Below are positions 33,081 through 46,080 of a DNA stretch of 64,000 nt, piece after piece (position 1 is the stretch's first letter; the number at the start of each line of letters is the position of its first letter). The position numbers were made by a program, and so were the translations under genes. The notes below the pieces were generated by a model. The model searched no databases, was not told the origin of the DNA, and was given only the letters and a program-made list of their open reading frames with translations. Origin of the DNA: Stictocephala bisonia (lineage: Eukaryota > Arthropoda > Insecta > Hemiptera > Membracidae); NCBI GenBank assembly GCA_035578905.1, contig JAQJVL010000287.1:713501-777500 (forward strand). Direction: 5' to 3'.

Positions 33081-35742
33081 ATGTTACAATTGTTCCTGAC
33101 CATTATTTTTGCATTTGATTCTACATAATTCATATTAAAAAGGAAATGCTTATCCAAATATTTTTATTTTCATGAATAGAAAAGGTAATGTTTTATTCAA
33201 AAGATTTAGAACACTTTGGGCTGCTGGCAGTTTAGAATTATTATATTTTTAGTTGAATTTGTACCTTGTTTTATGTTAATCTTCACAATGTCAGCAGCCA
33301 ATATCACTCAAATTTGAGTGGAACTAAGAAAATGGTGTTAAGTGTGTATCAACAAACTTAAAAGTGTTATTTATAGCATTTTCTTATTTATACCGTATTT
33401 GACTAGATATTCGGCCAGGTCTATGTACGATACATTGCTGCCGCTGGTGCAAAGCTACGCAATGCAATATGATAACGATAAGTTGCATTTATGTTTTGTA
33501 TGCGTGTATTTTAATCTTAGGTATTTTTGACGATTCACTTGATGAGGGAAATTCCGTATATGGATGTAATGTGATGTACAGAATAAACAAATGAGTAGGT
33601 AATGTACTAAATATAACTTTCCTATGGTTTTAATATTTACAATAGTTACAACCAAATTTGTAACTGGAAGGTAGGTTTTATTTCTATAACCTCTGATCAC
33701 GCTTTTGAAACAACCAGTCGGAACGGTAAAAAAAAAAAATGCATAGTAGTGTGTGTTTCTATGTGTGAACCAGCATTATAAATAAAAATGGCATTGTATT
33801 AAAAATTTTAACTGGTACATACCCTAAACTTCTTAAACATTTGACTTGTAAAAATACTAACATATGTATCTGTGTGTATTAGTACAAAATTCAAATAGCA
33901 AAGAAAAATTTTAACTGGTACATACCCTAAACTTGTTAAATATTTGACTTGTAAAAATACTAACATATGTATCTGTGTGTATTAGTACAAAATTCAAATA
34001 GCAAAGAAATATCTTGTTTAGCAGACTAAAATATAACTTGGAAAAATATACAACTTTCCAATGTTTTTAATGAGTATAAAACAACAAAAATTTGTACTGG
34101 AGAATAAAAATATGAGGGTTAGTTTTTTTTTTTTTTTTTTACCCCTTCAACATCCTATACGACGCTTTAAAATAACCAGTCAGAAAGGTATGACACAAAA
34201 ATGCGTAGTAGTCTACAGCACATCCTTCTCACTACATGCTCATCTGTTGCCAACCAATCGATGCCATAAATTTTTGATGTAGCGTTGCATAAACATGACT
34301 ACTACAATTAATTTTCTGGTCAAGTGTCATTCGAACTTAGGAAGCTAAAGGACTAAGCACAGCAGAAATTAACCGAATAATGTTATGAGTAAATGGTGAG
34401 AACTATATGAAAAAAATTAAAGAGGACTAGTTAGTTAATGATGAAGGAGGCTAAGCATGCGAGTCTGTCGCAAAAGAAGACCTCTTTAAACAAATTGATC
34501 AACAGTTAAAAGCAATTGGGAGGATGTGTGAGTTGTATGGTAGGTTTCCTGGAATTTCCAGATAAGCCCTTTACACTATTGTAAGGCCTGTAAGAAAGTT
34601 TGTGCTCGTGTGCTTCCAAAGATGTTGAGTCATAGTCACAAGGCTCGATGAATGGCGGTAGCAGTATCATTTCTTGGCCATTATGATTTATATTTTGGGC
34701 ACAATTTAAGCTGCGATTTTAGATTTAGACCTAGTTATTAGGTTGGTTATTTATTTTGTGGAGCATTTAATGTTAGTCTGGATTTTCGATAAAACGATAC
34801 GTGCTACCTATATTTTCTTTTTAATTACTTACCTTTGAATCTTTCACGAAAAGAGGATTATTTAATAACGTTTTTACTTTATTATTTCAAATCGGATCTC
34901 AGGGATTCCGGCTAACTCCCTAACCTCAGTTGAATCATGGGATATGGGCTAAATTGCCGGTTGATTGGTTTTGTTCAAATTTCTAAATTTTCAGTGTAAA
35001 TTCTTTTAAATTGTTGTAATATAGTCTTTCTAGTAAATCTGCAGATAGTCACATCTGTTCTCCGTATTTGTGGTATTTGTATCTTGCCAAATTTGTGTTC
35101 AAAATGTTATGTATATTAATGTTTATTATGTGCTTCATATTGTATTTCTTGTTTTTAGTGTAATTTTTGATATGATGGCCTTCTGCCAGATTTTTAATCT
35201 TCAATTTTTGTTGCAATAAATAGCTTTTTCCGCTCAGCTGCTGAGCTGTGATTTAAACCTCCAAGTGCTGCCCCTGATCCTATCGCTTGTCTGGTTTTGA
35301 GCCATCCCCCAGTACGGCACGACTTCCAGTTTGGAGGGGGATGGGTCTCATAGTGTAAGATGCTATAGTGTAAGAGTTAATTAAGTAGTGGCTTTTTAGA
35401 AGATTTTATAATATCAAATATTCAGATAAAATACTATTTCTTACAATAATCTTGACACATTATTATAGTGTCAATTTCAAATGTTGACTCACTTGCAATC
35501 ATTATCATTTTGACGTCTGATAAAGTAAAGATATGTTTTACTAAAGGATAAAGCTATACAAACACATTTTGGCCTGCATTCTTGGAATGACTGATTGGTG
35601 TTAAATAGTTTAAAATCCAGTTTTGAAGTACCTTTGTTTGATCTTTACAATATTTATTAATGTAGAATAATTATTAAACAAATAAATTGTACCTGTAGTG
35701 TGTATTAAGTAACAATCTTTTATATTATTGTATGTCTTTTAG
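33081..35742. repeat. Intron end with a 103-bp tandem duplication and a mariner scrap
   Basis: TTTTAACTGGTACATACCCT occurs at 33806 and 33909 in a 103-bp unit present twice (33801-34008). Blocks on either side (33697-33745 and 34165-34212, AACCAGTCnGAAnGGTA...GTAGT) are related to each other, so this may be one element with a duplication inside. At 34580-34720 the + strand reads VCARVLPKMLSHSHKAR then MAVAVSFLGHY after a stop, like the KMLTDxHKxxRM block of some mariner transposases. The final stretch ends in the acceptor TGTCTTTTAG. Confidence 0.6.
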
Positions 35743-35913
35743 CTGATGAGTAAGATGGCACCATTGCTTGGTAGTGATATCACAGAGCAGCTGTTTGTGC
35801 CAAGGCTAACCAGTCTGTGCTCCTATGACAACTTAGCCATCCGCAATGCATGCGCCTCCAACTTCGGAGATTTCTGTGCTGTTGTCAGTAGACCAGTTAC
35901 AGAAACTCAACTT
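35743..35913 (+). CDS. PPP4R1: PPP4R1 internal exon (HEAT repeats)
   Basis: This exon has 57 whole codons starting LMSKMAPLLGSDITEQLF and ending VSRPVTETQL. It matches vertebrate MCKMAPMVGKDITERLILPR...CAANFGDICSVVG. ACASNFGDFC is the conserved HEAT helix. The acceptor is TCTTTTAG and the donor CTT/GTGAGT; both ends are phase 0. It joins directly after DYHPSIVA of the exon 31.7 kb upstream. Confidence 0.95.
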
Positions 35914-37385
35914 GTGAGTTAGAACCCTATTTTATATTCAATTTAATTGTGATTTTTAATTATTAATTAATATAATATTTTATTTGTCAATGAATAAGTA
36001 ATATTTCTGTGAAAATTGATTTATCAATGGAGGCATGAGATTGGGTAGCATGTAAATTGAACTGCAAGGGATGGAAGTAATGGAAATAACTGAAAATTTT
36101 ACTAATTCCTATTGTAAGAGTCTGAAACTAGGCAAAAATAATCCTTATGCTAGATAATTTGAGGTGTTTGAATATGTTCGTTTGGCCCATTTATTCCTTT
36201 GCCTTAAGTGGGTCTGAGCTCCTATATGAGTGGTGAAATGTAAAGAGAATTTTCCCAATCAATGTACAAACTATAGGTTGACCGCTTTCAAAAACCCTGT
36301 CAGGTGAAGCTCAAGCAGGTATCTAAGGCGCGGAAGGACCCCCCTCATTCTACCCAGTTAACAATGTTTCACTCCCATCCCACACCGCTTTACTGCTATT
36401 AGCTTGACCTTCTGTTGTCTTTTGGTCTGTGCCATGCAAACAAATGGTGCAAACTAATATAGACAATTATATTAGTTGTCTATAAAACAATCCCAATTAC
36501 ATGGTAACTAATAAAAAGAAAGATGAGTTACTGGTAAATGAAAATCAAAATGTTTAATGTTGAATTTCTAGTAAAATATCTATTTCTGTAAAATAAACCA
36601 CAATCGTTTAAAATGAATCAAAACAATCTTATTAATTTTGCTCTTTAGCAAACTAAAAATAAAAATTTAAAAGCCTTCAAGTTGACAGTCACTTGATAAA
36701 TTGTTGTTAATATCTCGTCAATACTGGCATCCTTCTCCCAGTACTTGTGTTTTATTTTCTGGACATGTTATAACTCTTTTTCATTTATCAGTGTGTTTAT
36801 TAAATGGTTTGATGCTTAGTTCTTGTTTCTATTTTAATGATTCAGACAAATATTCTTTGAATTTCATATCCCCCCCACACTAATTCAACAAAACATGCTT
36901 TAGTTAGCATCAGTTCGTTGATCATTTATCAATTGAGTATGCCTTAATCACTTTTAAGCAGATTTAACACGAACAGGTTTTGTCATTTTAGCGGTGAATG
37001 CAGTGTTAAGATGGAGAAACCACTCTTGACTATCTGCCTTTAAACTTAAACTATTCTGTTTCTTATCTTTTACTCTGTCATGGTAGCTGGCATTATGCTT
37101 AAGAACTAGGCTGTTTTATATGTTAGAAAATAAACCCTGCGTTATCTGTTTTGAAAAATCATTATAGTCATCATGATTATGGTCTTCAGAGACAATTTTT
37201 TTCTGTCTTGGATGTTTTTTATTATTATTCCTTATCCTTCATGTATTTGTAATAAATCCTGCTTCATTATCAGCCTGAATAATAATTAATCTCAGACCTT
37301 TCCCAACGTCATTAGAAAAACAAATTCGTTCTCTGATAGCCAATTCATGGGAGTCGTCTGACTTCATTTTTGTTTCATTTATGTA
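35914..37385. other. Intron, nothing recognised
   Basis: AT-rich sequence with one moderately GC-rich patch (36300-36400) and no repeat or coding match. Confidence 0.5.
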
Positions 37386-39150
37386 CAGGGTGATGCAGAA
37401 TAATGGGAATTTTACAAATGCGTAGAGGCAGCCGTGTGAAGATGACAGTAATGTAGGATAGTGACTGTGAGCCAATGAATATGATGCCAATTCGCACAAT
37501 ACTCACAATGGTTGAAACGGAATGGGCAACAGCGTGCGTTAGCCATCAAAATGTTTTATAAACACAGTGATAGTTTGAATACTATGCAGAAGAAGTTCCA
37601 ATGTTATTGCAACTTAAGATGGCATGATGCATAAAAACGTGCAGTCAAAAGTTGTATTAATAACTTTAAAGAGACTGGTTCTGTTTTAAAGAAAAAACTA
37701 ACAGGACAACCAAGTGTTTGTACAGCACCAGGCACGGATCCAGAGCAGTGAATTGGGGGGGCGAACCTACCGGGGGGTCTAGGGGGTATGAGATACCCCC
37801 CAGTAAGAGGGGGGTCCGGGGGTCCGCCCCCGGAAAATGTTTGCTATTTTAACGTCCTAGAAGTATTGTTTTAGCAGTTTGGGGGGTGTTTTTAGGGTTT
37901 AAATATAGAAGAATACCTAAGTTCTGTAATCGAAAATAAGTTTGGCATAAATTTATTTCAACAGCTGATTAATGACACTAGTATAAACAATTAATTGTCA
38001 AATTGGTATTGCCATAGGTATTGCCATTGATACTTCTTAGAACCTCTGGGTAGTTTCCTGATGTAATTTCAAAATAAATTGTACAACTTCGAAATAGCAT
38101 TTAAGTATATACATTTAATATCACAAGTATTAAATAATAAAATGGATTCTATTGGAATGTTGTATTGTTAAAATTTTATGGAAACAGTTCAATGAGCAAC
38201 AACTTAAACATAGTTTGGACATAGTTAAACATAGTTAACTGTGTAGAGTTACATTTAACACATTCATTACACAACCATTAATATAATAACTCAACTATCA
38301 AATCAATGTCGTCTGTCAATCAGTGTCTTGGCGTCTCGCCACTACGTCGGCGCTAGACACGCAGTGTTGCCGGCGAAAATATATAGGCCTACCAATTACC
38401 AACCGACGACTCGGAAATTCTCCTTTCTACAAACTCAAACTACACATCTGAATATTATATATACTGTAATATTATTAATATGGTAACAATTACTAATGTT
38501 ATTTTCATTACGGCAAATCAAATATTTTATTAAAATTTTATTCTAAGCGTGTAGGTACATTTTTGCTTTTTTCCGTTTGGGGGGGGGCGATCGCCCCCAT
38601 CGCCCCCCCCTTAAATCCGTGCCTGTACAGCACAGAACATAAATGTTGCTTACGAATTTGTGTTAGGGAGCCCACGATGTGGGGTTGTTACAATATTTCG
38701 TTACATCTGACGAAACAGGGAATCAATGTACGCTGTTCGCGAACTGTTCGTTAGCAGTGTGTTCTAAAGATTCTGTAACAATTCATGGCCCCCTAGATCA
38801 CCACATTTGTCCGTGACTTTTTTGTGGGGGCTATCTCAAAAGTAAAGTGTTCACGACTGAACCAAAACTATGGATGAGTTAAAACAGAGAATTTTGGATA
38901 AAACTCACAGTTTATCAGCCGAGATGTTGCAACTCAAATGGAGAATCTCAACTGCAGGTTTAAAAAATGCATTTGTATGGTAGGAAGACATCTAACGGAC
39001 ATAATTTTTTAAAGAATGATAACAAAACATTAATTTGTCTTAAATGGCAAGTTTTATTGTTTCCATTACCATAAATTACATGATTTTTATTCATCACTCT
39101 TAGTTTTTTAAAAAAGTTATTTAAAGTTCCTGTTATTCTGGGTCACCCGT
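37386..39150 (+). mobile_element. mariner-type element split by a hAT insertion
   Basis: The left tip CAGGGTGATGCAGAATAATG is mirrored at the right by TTATTCTGGGTCACCCG. On the + strand fragments of transposase remain: around 37640-37720 LKKKLTGQPSV, and beyond the insertion SWPPRSPHLSVTFLWGLSQK then TMDELKQRILDKTHSLSAEM. WPPRSPDLxPxDFFLWG followed by LKxRI is the C-terminal catalytic region of mariner-type transposases; here the DFF position reads VTF. It has several stops and is clearly dead. Confidence 0.85.
37729..38625. mobile_element. hAT-like non-autonomous element with 8-bp target duplication
   Basis: The left tip CAGGCACGGATCC and right tip AAATCCGTGCCTG form 11-bp perfect inverted repeats, flanked on both sides by TACAGCAC (37721-37728 and 38626-38633). 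Eight-bp duplications and CAGG-type tips identify hAT. Just inside the tips are G- or C-runs: GGGGGGGCGAACC...GGGGGTATGAGATACCCCCC on the left, GGGGGGGGGCGATCGCCCCC on the right. No transposase frame is present in the 897 bp. It sits inside a mariner relic. Confidence 0.93.
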
Positions 39151-39980
39151 TTGGCTATAGTTTTCTTTTCTTGTCTTCTTTTTAATCTTAGGTACAGTAA
39201 ACTAAATAGTTCATACCGCAAACATGGTATTTGAGGCTGTTCAATAAATAATTTTCTTGTGTATAAATGTCTTATCCATTTAAAATCCATAATTTAAAAA
39301 ATATTTCTGCCCACATTTCTAAAACTTTCCTCATCTAAAATCTGTTTTATTTAGGACAAAGTAGGTGGTTTTTATTTAATAATTTTTTTTATTTTTTTAC
39401 AACAGAGAACTAGTAATCTTTCTCCTTATCATGCATTTTTGTAAAATTGTCAACAACTTTTGTTATTTTATGATGTTTTTTAGTTAAGGATTTAAACTGC
39501 TTCTTGCCCGTCATATGAAAATTTCTTTACTAAAGAAGAGCTGTGCTGCCGAATGATAACTAAACCCCATCTCCGCTCCAGCTCAATCCCACAACCTCTC
39601 TTACTGTACTTGTGTGGCCAGCCACTCCGAAAAATTGGATTTTTTAGTTGGTTTATTTTATTTTCAAAAGTAAATATATATATATATTTTTTTTTTTTTG
39701 TGAGTGAAACTATGTACTGCTACTTAACAAAATTACGTTTATAAAAATGAAACAAAAAATATCTACTAAATACAAAATATGTGAGACAACTGGCAAGGTA
39801 AGGAGCATGAAGTCCTCCTTTACATGTAGTTTACAAATGCCTCGGTAGACAAATAACTTGTCTTACAGCTGGAATAATATATTTCTGTTAAGGTTTATAT
39901 CCATCATTATTTGTACTTGTTTCTGTTCTTATAGATTCTAAAATTAATAGTTGATTAATATAATTTCGTTGGTTTATCAG
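39151..39980. other. Intron, nothing recognised
   Basis: T-rich sequence including TATATATATA/T-run at 39676-39700, ending in the acceptor GGTTTATCAG. No repeat or coding match. Confidence 0.5.
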
Positions 39981-40267
39981 TTGCCTAGGTTCTGTGAGCT
40001 GGCTCGTGACAATGACTGGGCTGTGCGCAAAGCCTGTGCTGATGTCATTATGTCTGTATCTTGTGCCTGTTGCCTACAAACACGAAAGATAGTACTAGCT
40101 CCTGTATTTGCTAGTTTACTAGCAGATGCAAATAGATGGGTTCGTCTGTCCGCATTCCAAACTCTTGGACCCTTCATCACAACTTTCGCCAAGCCTAGTA
40201 TCACCAGCCTTGCATACAACCAGCAAGGGGAGCTGGTCCTCACCAACCCTGAGGGGTTTGAGTTCAG
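39981..40267 (+). CDS. PPP4R1: PPP4R1 internal exon (HEAT repeats, end of N-terminal block)
   Basis: This exon has 95 codons plus two bases, beginning LPRFCELARDNDWAVRKACA and including VIMSVSCACCLQTRK, RWVRLSAFQTLGPFITTFA and ending NPEGFEF plus AG. Vertebrate PPP4R1 has LPRFFQLCSDNVWGVRKACA, FMAVSCATCQEIRR and RWVRQAAFQSLGPFISTFA here, so this is the most strongly conserved exon in the window. The donor is TTCAG/GTATAA, phase 2. It marks the end of the conserved N-terminal HEAT block before the variable linker. Confidence 0.97.
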
Positions 40268-43200
40268 GTATAAACTTTGTTCAGCTTTACAATATCATGA
40301 TACCAATGAATCTAATGCTGATTTTAACATTTTCCAACCGAGTTCTATTCAATTGATTAGCAATCATTTTGTTTAACATATTTATTCAGTGAATCCACTT
40401 AAAACATAATAGTATCAGGAAAATAATACATTTTAAATAAAACAAATGCTATTTGAAACTATGATAGTGTTTAAATTGTTTCAATATGAATAATACTCTA
40501 AGAAAAAACCTCAAACAAGAATATAGAAAATGTTTTGCTACAAAAAAATGTTAGCATACAAATCTTGTGTATGAAATAAAGTCTTCATTGAACACCCATG
40601 GCGACAGAGGAACCTAGTGTAATCTGACAACAGTGATGTGTTACTCGCTTCCACCACTACTATTCTGGCAAGTCCCCATCCCTCAGCAACTCTCAGTCTT
40701 TGCTTAGTGAAGAAAGCAAGGAAATATTGAATAAATACAAGTTTTAAATATAATTGAATAAATACAAGTTTTAAATATAATAATGTCAGAGAAATTTTTA
40801 TAGTTTTATAAAATAAATACTCCTCTGGAAAGTTGGTCTAAAAATCTTTTTAGGCCTCCTCTGAACCTAAAAAGTGTTGTTTTTTTTTTTTTTTTTTTTT
40901 TTTTTATATGAAAGTTGGGTGTCTGTCCGTATGTGTGAATGTGCATTTCGCTGGAAACCAAATGGATATATAAATTTTTATGAAATTTGGTATCAAGGTG
41001 TATTGAGGAGCCAATATCTCCAGTCTGGTTTTTTTTCACTTTTTTTATTTTTATGGGCAAAAACCATACAAAAAAGGAATTTTCTAAAAAAACTGTTGGC
41101 TCTAATGATTTTGATTAAATTTTCAGGAAAGATGTGAATTACATTAAAAAATATTTTAGTAAACACTGCATGTCACTAACGTGACTAGTTTTTTAGACAT
41201 GGCAAAAAATCATATTGGGCAATCAAAATGGTAATTTTCAAAGTTATGATTATTTAGTGTTTAATATAGGGAAAGGTTTGTGCCAATTCTTTGGAACCAT
41301 TTATTTGTGTTTGTATTGGTTTTATATTATATCTCATTCTTATGATGTAAAATGTATAACAAATTTCAATAAACAATTTTAATGTATAATTTTGTAGAAA
41401 TGAACTTCAATATTCCAATAATTTTAATTTTATTTAATGAGGCCTTTCGTTGTTTAAGATAACATCATCAGACTTGAAAACACACAGTTAACCTCCTAGT
41501 AGCCTACATTTTCGTAAAAACAATGTTTCTTTGATAAACAAACACATATTGCACTTCATAAATATAAAACTTATACAGTATATAACATACACTTATAAAA
41601 CATATACAGTACTTTATTTGAGTCTTAATTTTGAATTTCCTGTTAATCAGGATTTTCATAAATCCGAAACACCTGGTCCAAATTAATCCGTATAAACAAG
41701 GTTTTACTGTATTACACTTAATTCACTAAATAATACTATTTTACTTCAACAAAAACGTTAGCAAACAGACACTGACAGCAACTAACGTAAATATAACGTA
41801 AGAGTAGTAACTATAACATAAGAGTAATGGCAACACTGATAACTGAACTACACAATTCTACTTTTCTTCACCATTTAGCGTAATGCAATTATTTTTTTCA
41901 TATCTATAGACTGGTTCATCGATTATCGCTCAAAACTGATGCATCGGTCATAAACCATTCTTGTTAAGAGACAGTCACCAGCAGTTGGGTTAATGCAGGT
42001 ATTGGTAACAGAATTGGAGATACTAAGTGAAGTCCAACCTAAAGGTATTGGAATAAAGGACTTTGACTTCACTTAAAACCCTTAAAGCGCTGAGTAATTG
42101 TTAATAATTTTTCAATTAATGCTTGACTTTTTGTATCTATATAATTTTTGTTTTCTCTAAAGTTATATTATTTTTGTTATTTTAACCAGTTCATTGCAAG
42201 GTTGAAAAAATAAATATAACTATGAGATACATGTTTTACATTTTTATTCATCAAAATCGTCCTGGTGTGAAAATATTTACAATCCTACAGAATACAACTA
42301 GGCTATGTAATAATAAAATAAAATAATTTATAACTTAAATAAATGAAACTGCAAAATATATGATGTAAAGGGAAAATTATAAAAGTTGTTTACAATCATA
42401 AATAAGGTTAGTAATTACATTTGGAACACACAACAAGCGACTGAGCACTGAGCGGCTTGTAGTCTGTCTTATCGTGCCGTATATATATGCATCAAGCGCT
42501 AGGGGTAACTTCGAAAGTGATTAGTAACAACATCATATTTATTACAGTCGATGCATAGTAAACAGTTCATATGATTCATAACAAAATGACAACCTACAAA
42601 TAGTGTTGACCTTGAACTGTAGAGCTCGCTGCCACGTATTTAATTTAATCTAAGTTTATAAATATTGACTTGCGTAAATATAATAATACCGTGTTATGGA
42701 AAATTATGCACATGTATTCGGATTCCGCGTTTTAAGGTTTAATATCAATTTACCTTTGACACTGATATATAAGATTAGAATTCATGACAAAGATGGTTTT
42801 TCGACTTATGTTGTCAAGTTGCTGACATTTCACTGCTCAAACATTAGATGAATTTAGCTTTTAACAAGTAGGAAGTTCCAGTCTGCCTCTCTTATCAAAA
42901 TAAGAGCCAAGATTTTGGTGCAAAATGCTAATAATAAAATTAATTCATTCAGTCAGCTTTTGGATTACTTGGATTGCTATACTTTTGTTTCATTTTCAAC
43001 TGCATTGAAAGAAGAGACAAGTAAATTTATTTAAAAATGCAAACTAAATTAAAATATTTTTGATGTTTGTAAACCATTCATTGAAATAATAAAGAATGTA
43101 TACTGACTGAATAGTTCTTATACAAATATAAATGTACTTGATTTTTTCATTATACTTCAAGAACATTTACAATGTATAGTAAACACTATTAATAATGCAC

Positions 43201-44001
43201 TACGACAAGTGATTGTTATTAAATTATACTAGTAATGTTTCAATCAATTTGACAGTTATTTACAGATTAAAACTGACACATTCTCAGGTTTATTCTTTGA
43301 TTAATAAGTTTATTAATTAAACCAAGTGCTATATTGTAGGTTTAGCTTTTAAAAGTATTAATTCTGATTATTTTTATAATAGGCTTCAACTTTAGCTATT
43401 AATTAGTTATAAATGTTCTTTATTATACTATACATTGTTTTATTATTATTCATTGAACAATTCATCAATAACCTTTCTCATTTTATTTTACAATGTGGAA
43501 ACTCAACTTTTTGATAGTTCTTAGTTTGTTATTTATTATTTAAATACTATTGTTTCTCTTTTTGGCTTGCTTCAACAATTTAGTTCTGTGTTTCAAAGTA
43601 ATTCTGTATTCTTTAGTCTTGTTTTATTTAGTTATTTAATAAAAAAAAAGACGTTTATTTCGAATCCTGAATGAATTTTTAAAAAATGGTGTTATCAACA
43701 CATCACATTTAATATTTGTTAAAGCGACAAATTTTCTTGGCTTTAGGAGTTAAGATGTTTTAAATTGTGATAAATTGATCCGGATTTTTTTTAGATATTC
43801 AGATCATGGAGGGTAGAGAGAAAACTAGGTTAAACTATATATATAAATATTTTAAATAAATTTTATCTGTAAATATAACATAGTCCTAACATTAAATTAC
43901 TTAGTGCTTGGTCATAAAATGTTTTTTAGCTCTTTCATGCAAATAGTAAATATTTTGTACAAATCATCTGTTGTTTAATAATGAAACAAAATCATTTCCA
44001 G
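40268..44001. other. Intron with poly-T tract and a pogo-like tip
   Basis: A T-run of about 26 lies at 40880-40905. A short direct repeat, TTGAATAAATACAAGTTTTA, occurs at 40727 and 40753. At 41671-41709 the complement reads CAGTAAAACCTTGTTTATAC then GGATTAATTTGG, preceded by TA, a pogo/Tigger-like tip whose partner was not found. The patch 40905-41010 (CTGTCCGTATGTGTGAATGT...ATGAAATTTGGTATCAAGG) has the look of a repeated element but I cannot name it. No coding exon. Confidence 0.5.
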
Positions 44002-44079
44002 GTTTCAGGGGCAAAAGAATAATTCACTTGATGCTCTTTTTGAAGAACTGGCACTAAAAAAGGACTCACAAGTATCCAA
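44002..44079 (+). CDS. PPP4R1: PPP4R1 small internal exon in the variable linker
   Basis: One base completes the Arg codon split with the previous exon, then 25 codons read FQGQKNNSLDALFEELALKK...QVS, and AA completes a Lys with the next exon. The acceptor is CATTTCCAG and the donor CCAA/GTATGT. Sequence conservation is low, as expected for the linker of this family. The call rests on the matching phases on both sides and the uninterrupted frame. Confidence 0.82.
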
Positions 44080-44795
44080 GTATGTATTATGCTTTTTGAA
44101 TAGTTGCTTTATGTTTTGATACAGAAACTTGATCATACAATTTTTTAGATCTAGCTTTAAATTGGATAAAATCATGCTTTCTAATAATTAACAAACAACA
44201 ATAATTAGTTAACAACCTTATTCAAGCCTCATCTGTGAAAAAATATGTGTTCCTCGAGTATCCATTTCGGCTCCTTCCTTTTCTTCATATCATAAACGAT
44301 TTATGTGTCACATATCATGTCAACTAATACGGTTTGCTGATTATGACAGCCATCATCAAAGCTAATAGTTAACAATCAATATAAATAACAAATACCATGT
44401 CATCATCTACCAAATAGGTTAGTGCAAATGTACTTGAATTAGATAGCATAAAAACCCAAATTATGAAGTTTCATGAACAACCAAAACCTTTCTCTCACAA
44501 TTCAGATTTGGTATCAATTAAAACTGCTTACAATTGGTTACTCATCTGTACGGACATTGGTAGTGTCATTGAACACCTTTGCAAAAGGTTCAAAGTAAAG
44601 CCTGCTTTCAAACGTTAATCTTAAAAGTAATTAATATTAAGACATGGTTAGGGATATACAGTAAAATATCGCCAAAAACTTCATCTATTGTTAAATTTTC
44701 TGTCTATTCCCTTGAGAAAATATCAAATAAAAAAAATTCTGATAGTTCAAAGGGATTTTCCACACAATTTAGCCTGCACAATTCCAATTTATGTA

Positions 44796-45565
44796 CAGCA
44801 GTACCTAATTGAATAAGGTCATAATTTAAATTGAAATAAGGACATAAAACAAGCCTGTTGAAATAAACTAGTGTGTATACTGTACGTAGTTTCCACCCGA
44901 GTTGACCTGCTGTTAGTCATTGTCTTCTGTTCCACATGGATTGTTTTGATTCATTACTGATGTGCGTTTCATAATCCGTAGTCACTTTTACCGTGCTGTT
45001 TTATTGTTTGTGAGTTAGGTGAAAAAGAGTTCAAAGAAGTATAAATGTTTGACGATTGGTGAGAAAATTAAAATAACTGATGTAGTGAAAAGTGGTATAA
45101 AACGGAAAACAGATATCTCTGAAGAGTACGGTATCCCAGCTAGCACATTGTCCGCCATCCTTAAACAAGAGGATTTAGTCAGACAGGGAATGTCGTCAGG
45201 TAACGTAGACCATAAGAGAGTAAGAAAATATGATTTCACCGAAGTAGGGGATTGTTTGTTAAAGTGGTTTAAACAGTGTAGGGACTAGGAAATAAGTGTT
45301 GGCGGGCCAATTTTATAAGAAAAAGCTGAAGCCTTTGCCAAATTATAGGGCAAAGATAATTTTAGAGCAAGCAACGGATGGTTGGAAAAAGCCATAAACT
45401 TAATGTTTTTTTATGTGTTTAGATATGTTTTTACAGTAAAGTTATCACCTCTATAATTCAAATTTTGTTCACACTACCATAATTTGAACTCTCGATAATT
45501 CAAACATCCTATAATTTGAAATAAATCACCTTTCCTCTGAACTTCAAGTTAGCAAGGTTCTACTG
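44796..45565 (+). mobile_element. pogo/Tigger-like element relic with transposase N-terminus
   Basis: TA, then CAGCAGTACCTAATTG at the left and, reverse complemented, CAGTAGAACCTTGCTAACTT at the right followed by TA. Inside, from 45019, the + strand codes KKSSKKYKCLTIGEKIKITD, EEYGIPASTLSAILK and DFTEVGDCLLKWFKQCRD; after a stop, in frame, ISVGGPIL and then ASNGWLEKA. This is the CENP-B/pogo N-terminal double helix-turn-helix (KRKxLTIxEK; IPxSTLSxILK; PISGPILxEKA; GWLxxF). The DDE domain is absent, so it is an internal-deletion derivative. Confidence 0.88.
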
Positions 45566-45974
45566 TATATATATATCTTAAGTTGATAAAAATACTTTAA
45601 AATCCTAAAAAATATTTCAACAGGTTGTCTAAATTACGATGATTATCACTGTGCGCAAGGCCAGCAACTGCTTTTTTACCTCAAAAGATCCTTCAATTCT
45701 CCAAATGCAACCTTGAAAACCAGCTCGCCCTCCCTAGTGCAGCCCGCGATCCAGTAGTTATCGATCGATGGTTTGACCTGATCACAGAATAATGAAAAGA
45801 TCTGATTGATAAAAATATTGAATCACTAAAAACTGAAATGTTAATGTGTAGCATAGTGGTAGTCTCAATATTTACTGAGGACTGATTTCAAAATAAATAT
45901 TTCGTCTGTTGTAGAGTGTCCTTTAATAAAAGCTTCTTAGATTATAAAGTTTCAATTTTTATTGTTATTTCTAG

Positions 45975-46080
45975 AGATGAGAGCTGTGGTAATCCTTCCT
46001 CTGAAGACAGTCAGTTCAACAGCTTCCTATATTGGCGAGAGCCCTTGCCAGACATTGACTGTGATCTTTTTACAACTGTA
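45975..46080 (+). CDS. PPP4R1: PPP4R1 internal exon (conserved linker motif)
   Basis: One base plus 35 codons: DESCGNPSSEDSQFNSFLYW, REPLPDIDCDLFTTV. Vertebrate PPP4R1 has YNSFHFWRTPLPEIDLDIE at the same place, a short conserved motif between the two HEAT blocks (SF-xW-xPLPxID). The acceptor is ATTTCTAG and the donor GTA/GTAAGT, phase 0. The match fixes this exon firmly in spite of its short length. Confidence 0.95.

Noticed and set aside
35768..35790. GATATCACAGAGCAGCTG resembles the miR-2 seed region
   Set aside because: It lies in a PPP4R1 exon where it codes for SDITEQL, and there is no hairpin.
44280..44375. ATTATGACAGCCATCATCAAAGC resembles a miR-2 family mature sequence
   Set aside because: The seed core is GACAGCC and not CACAGCC, and the upstream sequence does not fold back onto it. 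It lies in a different intron from the cluster, so I treat it as chance.
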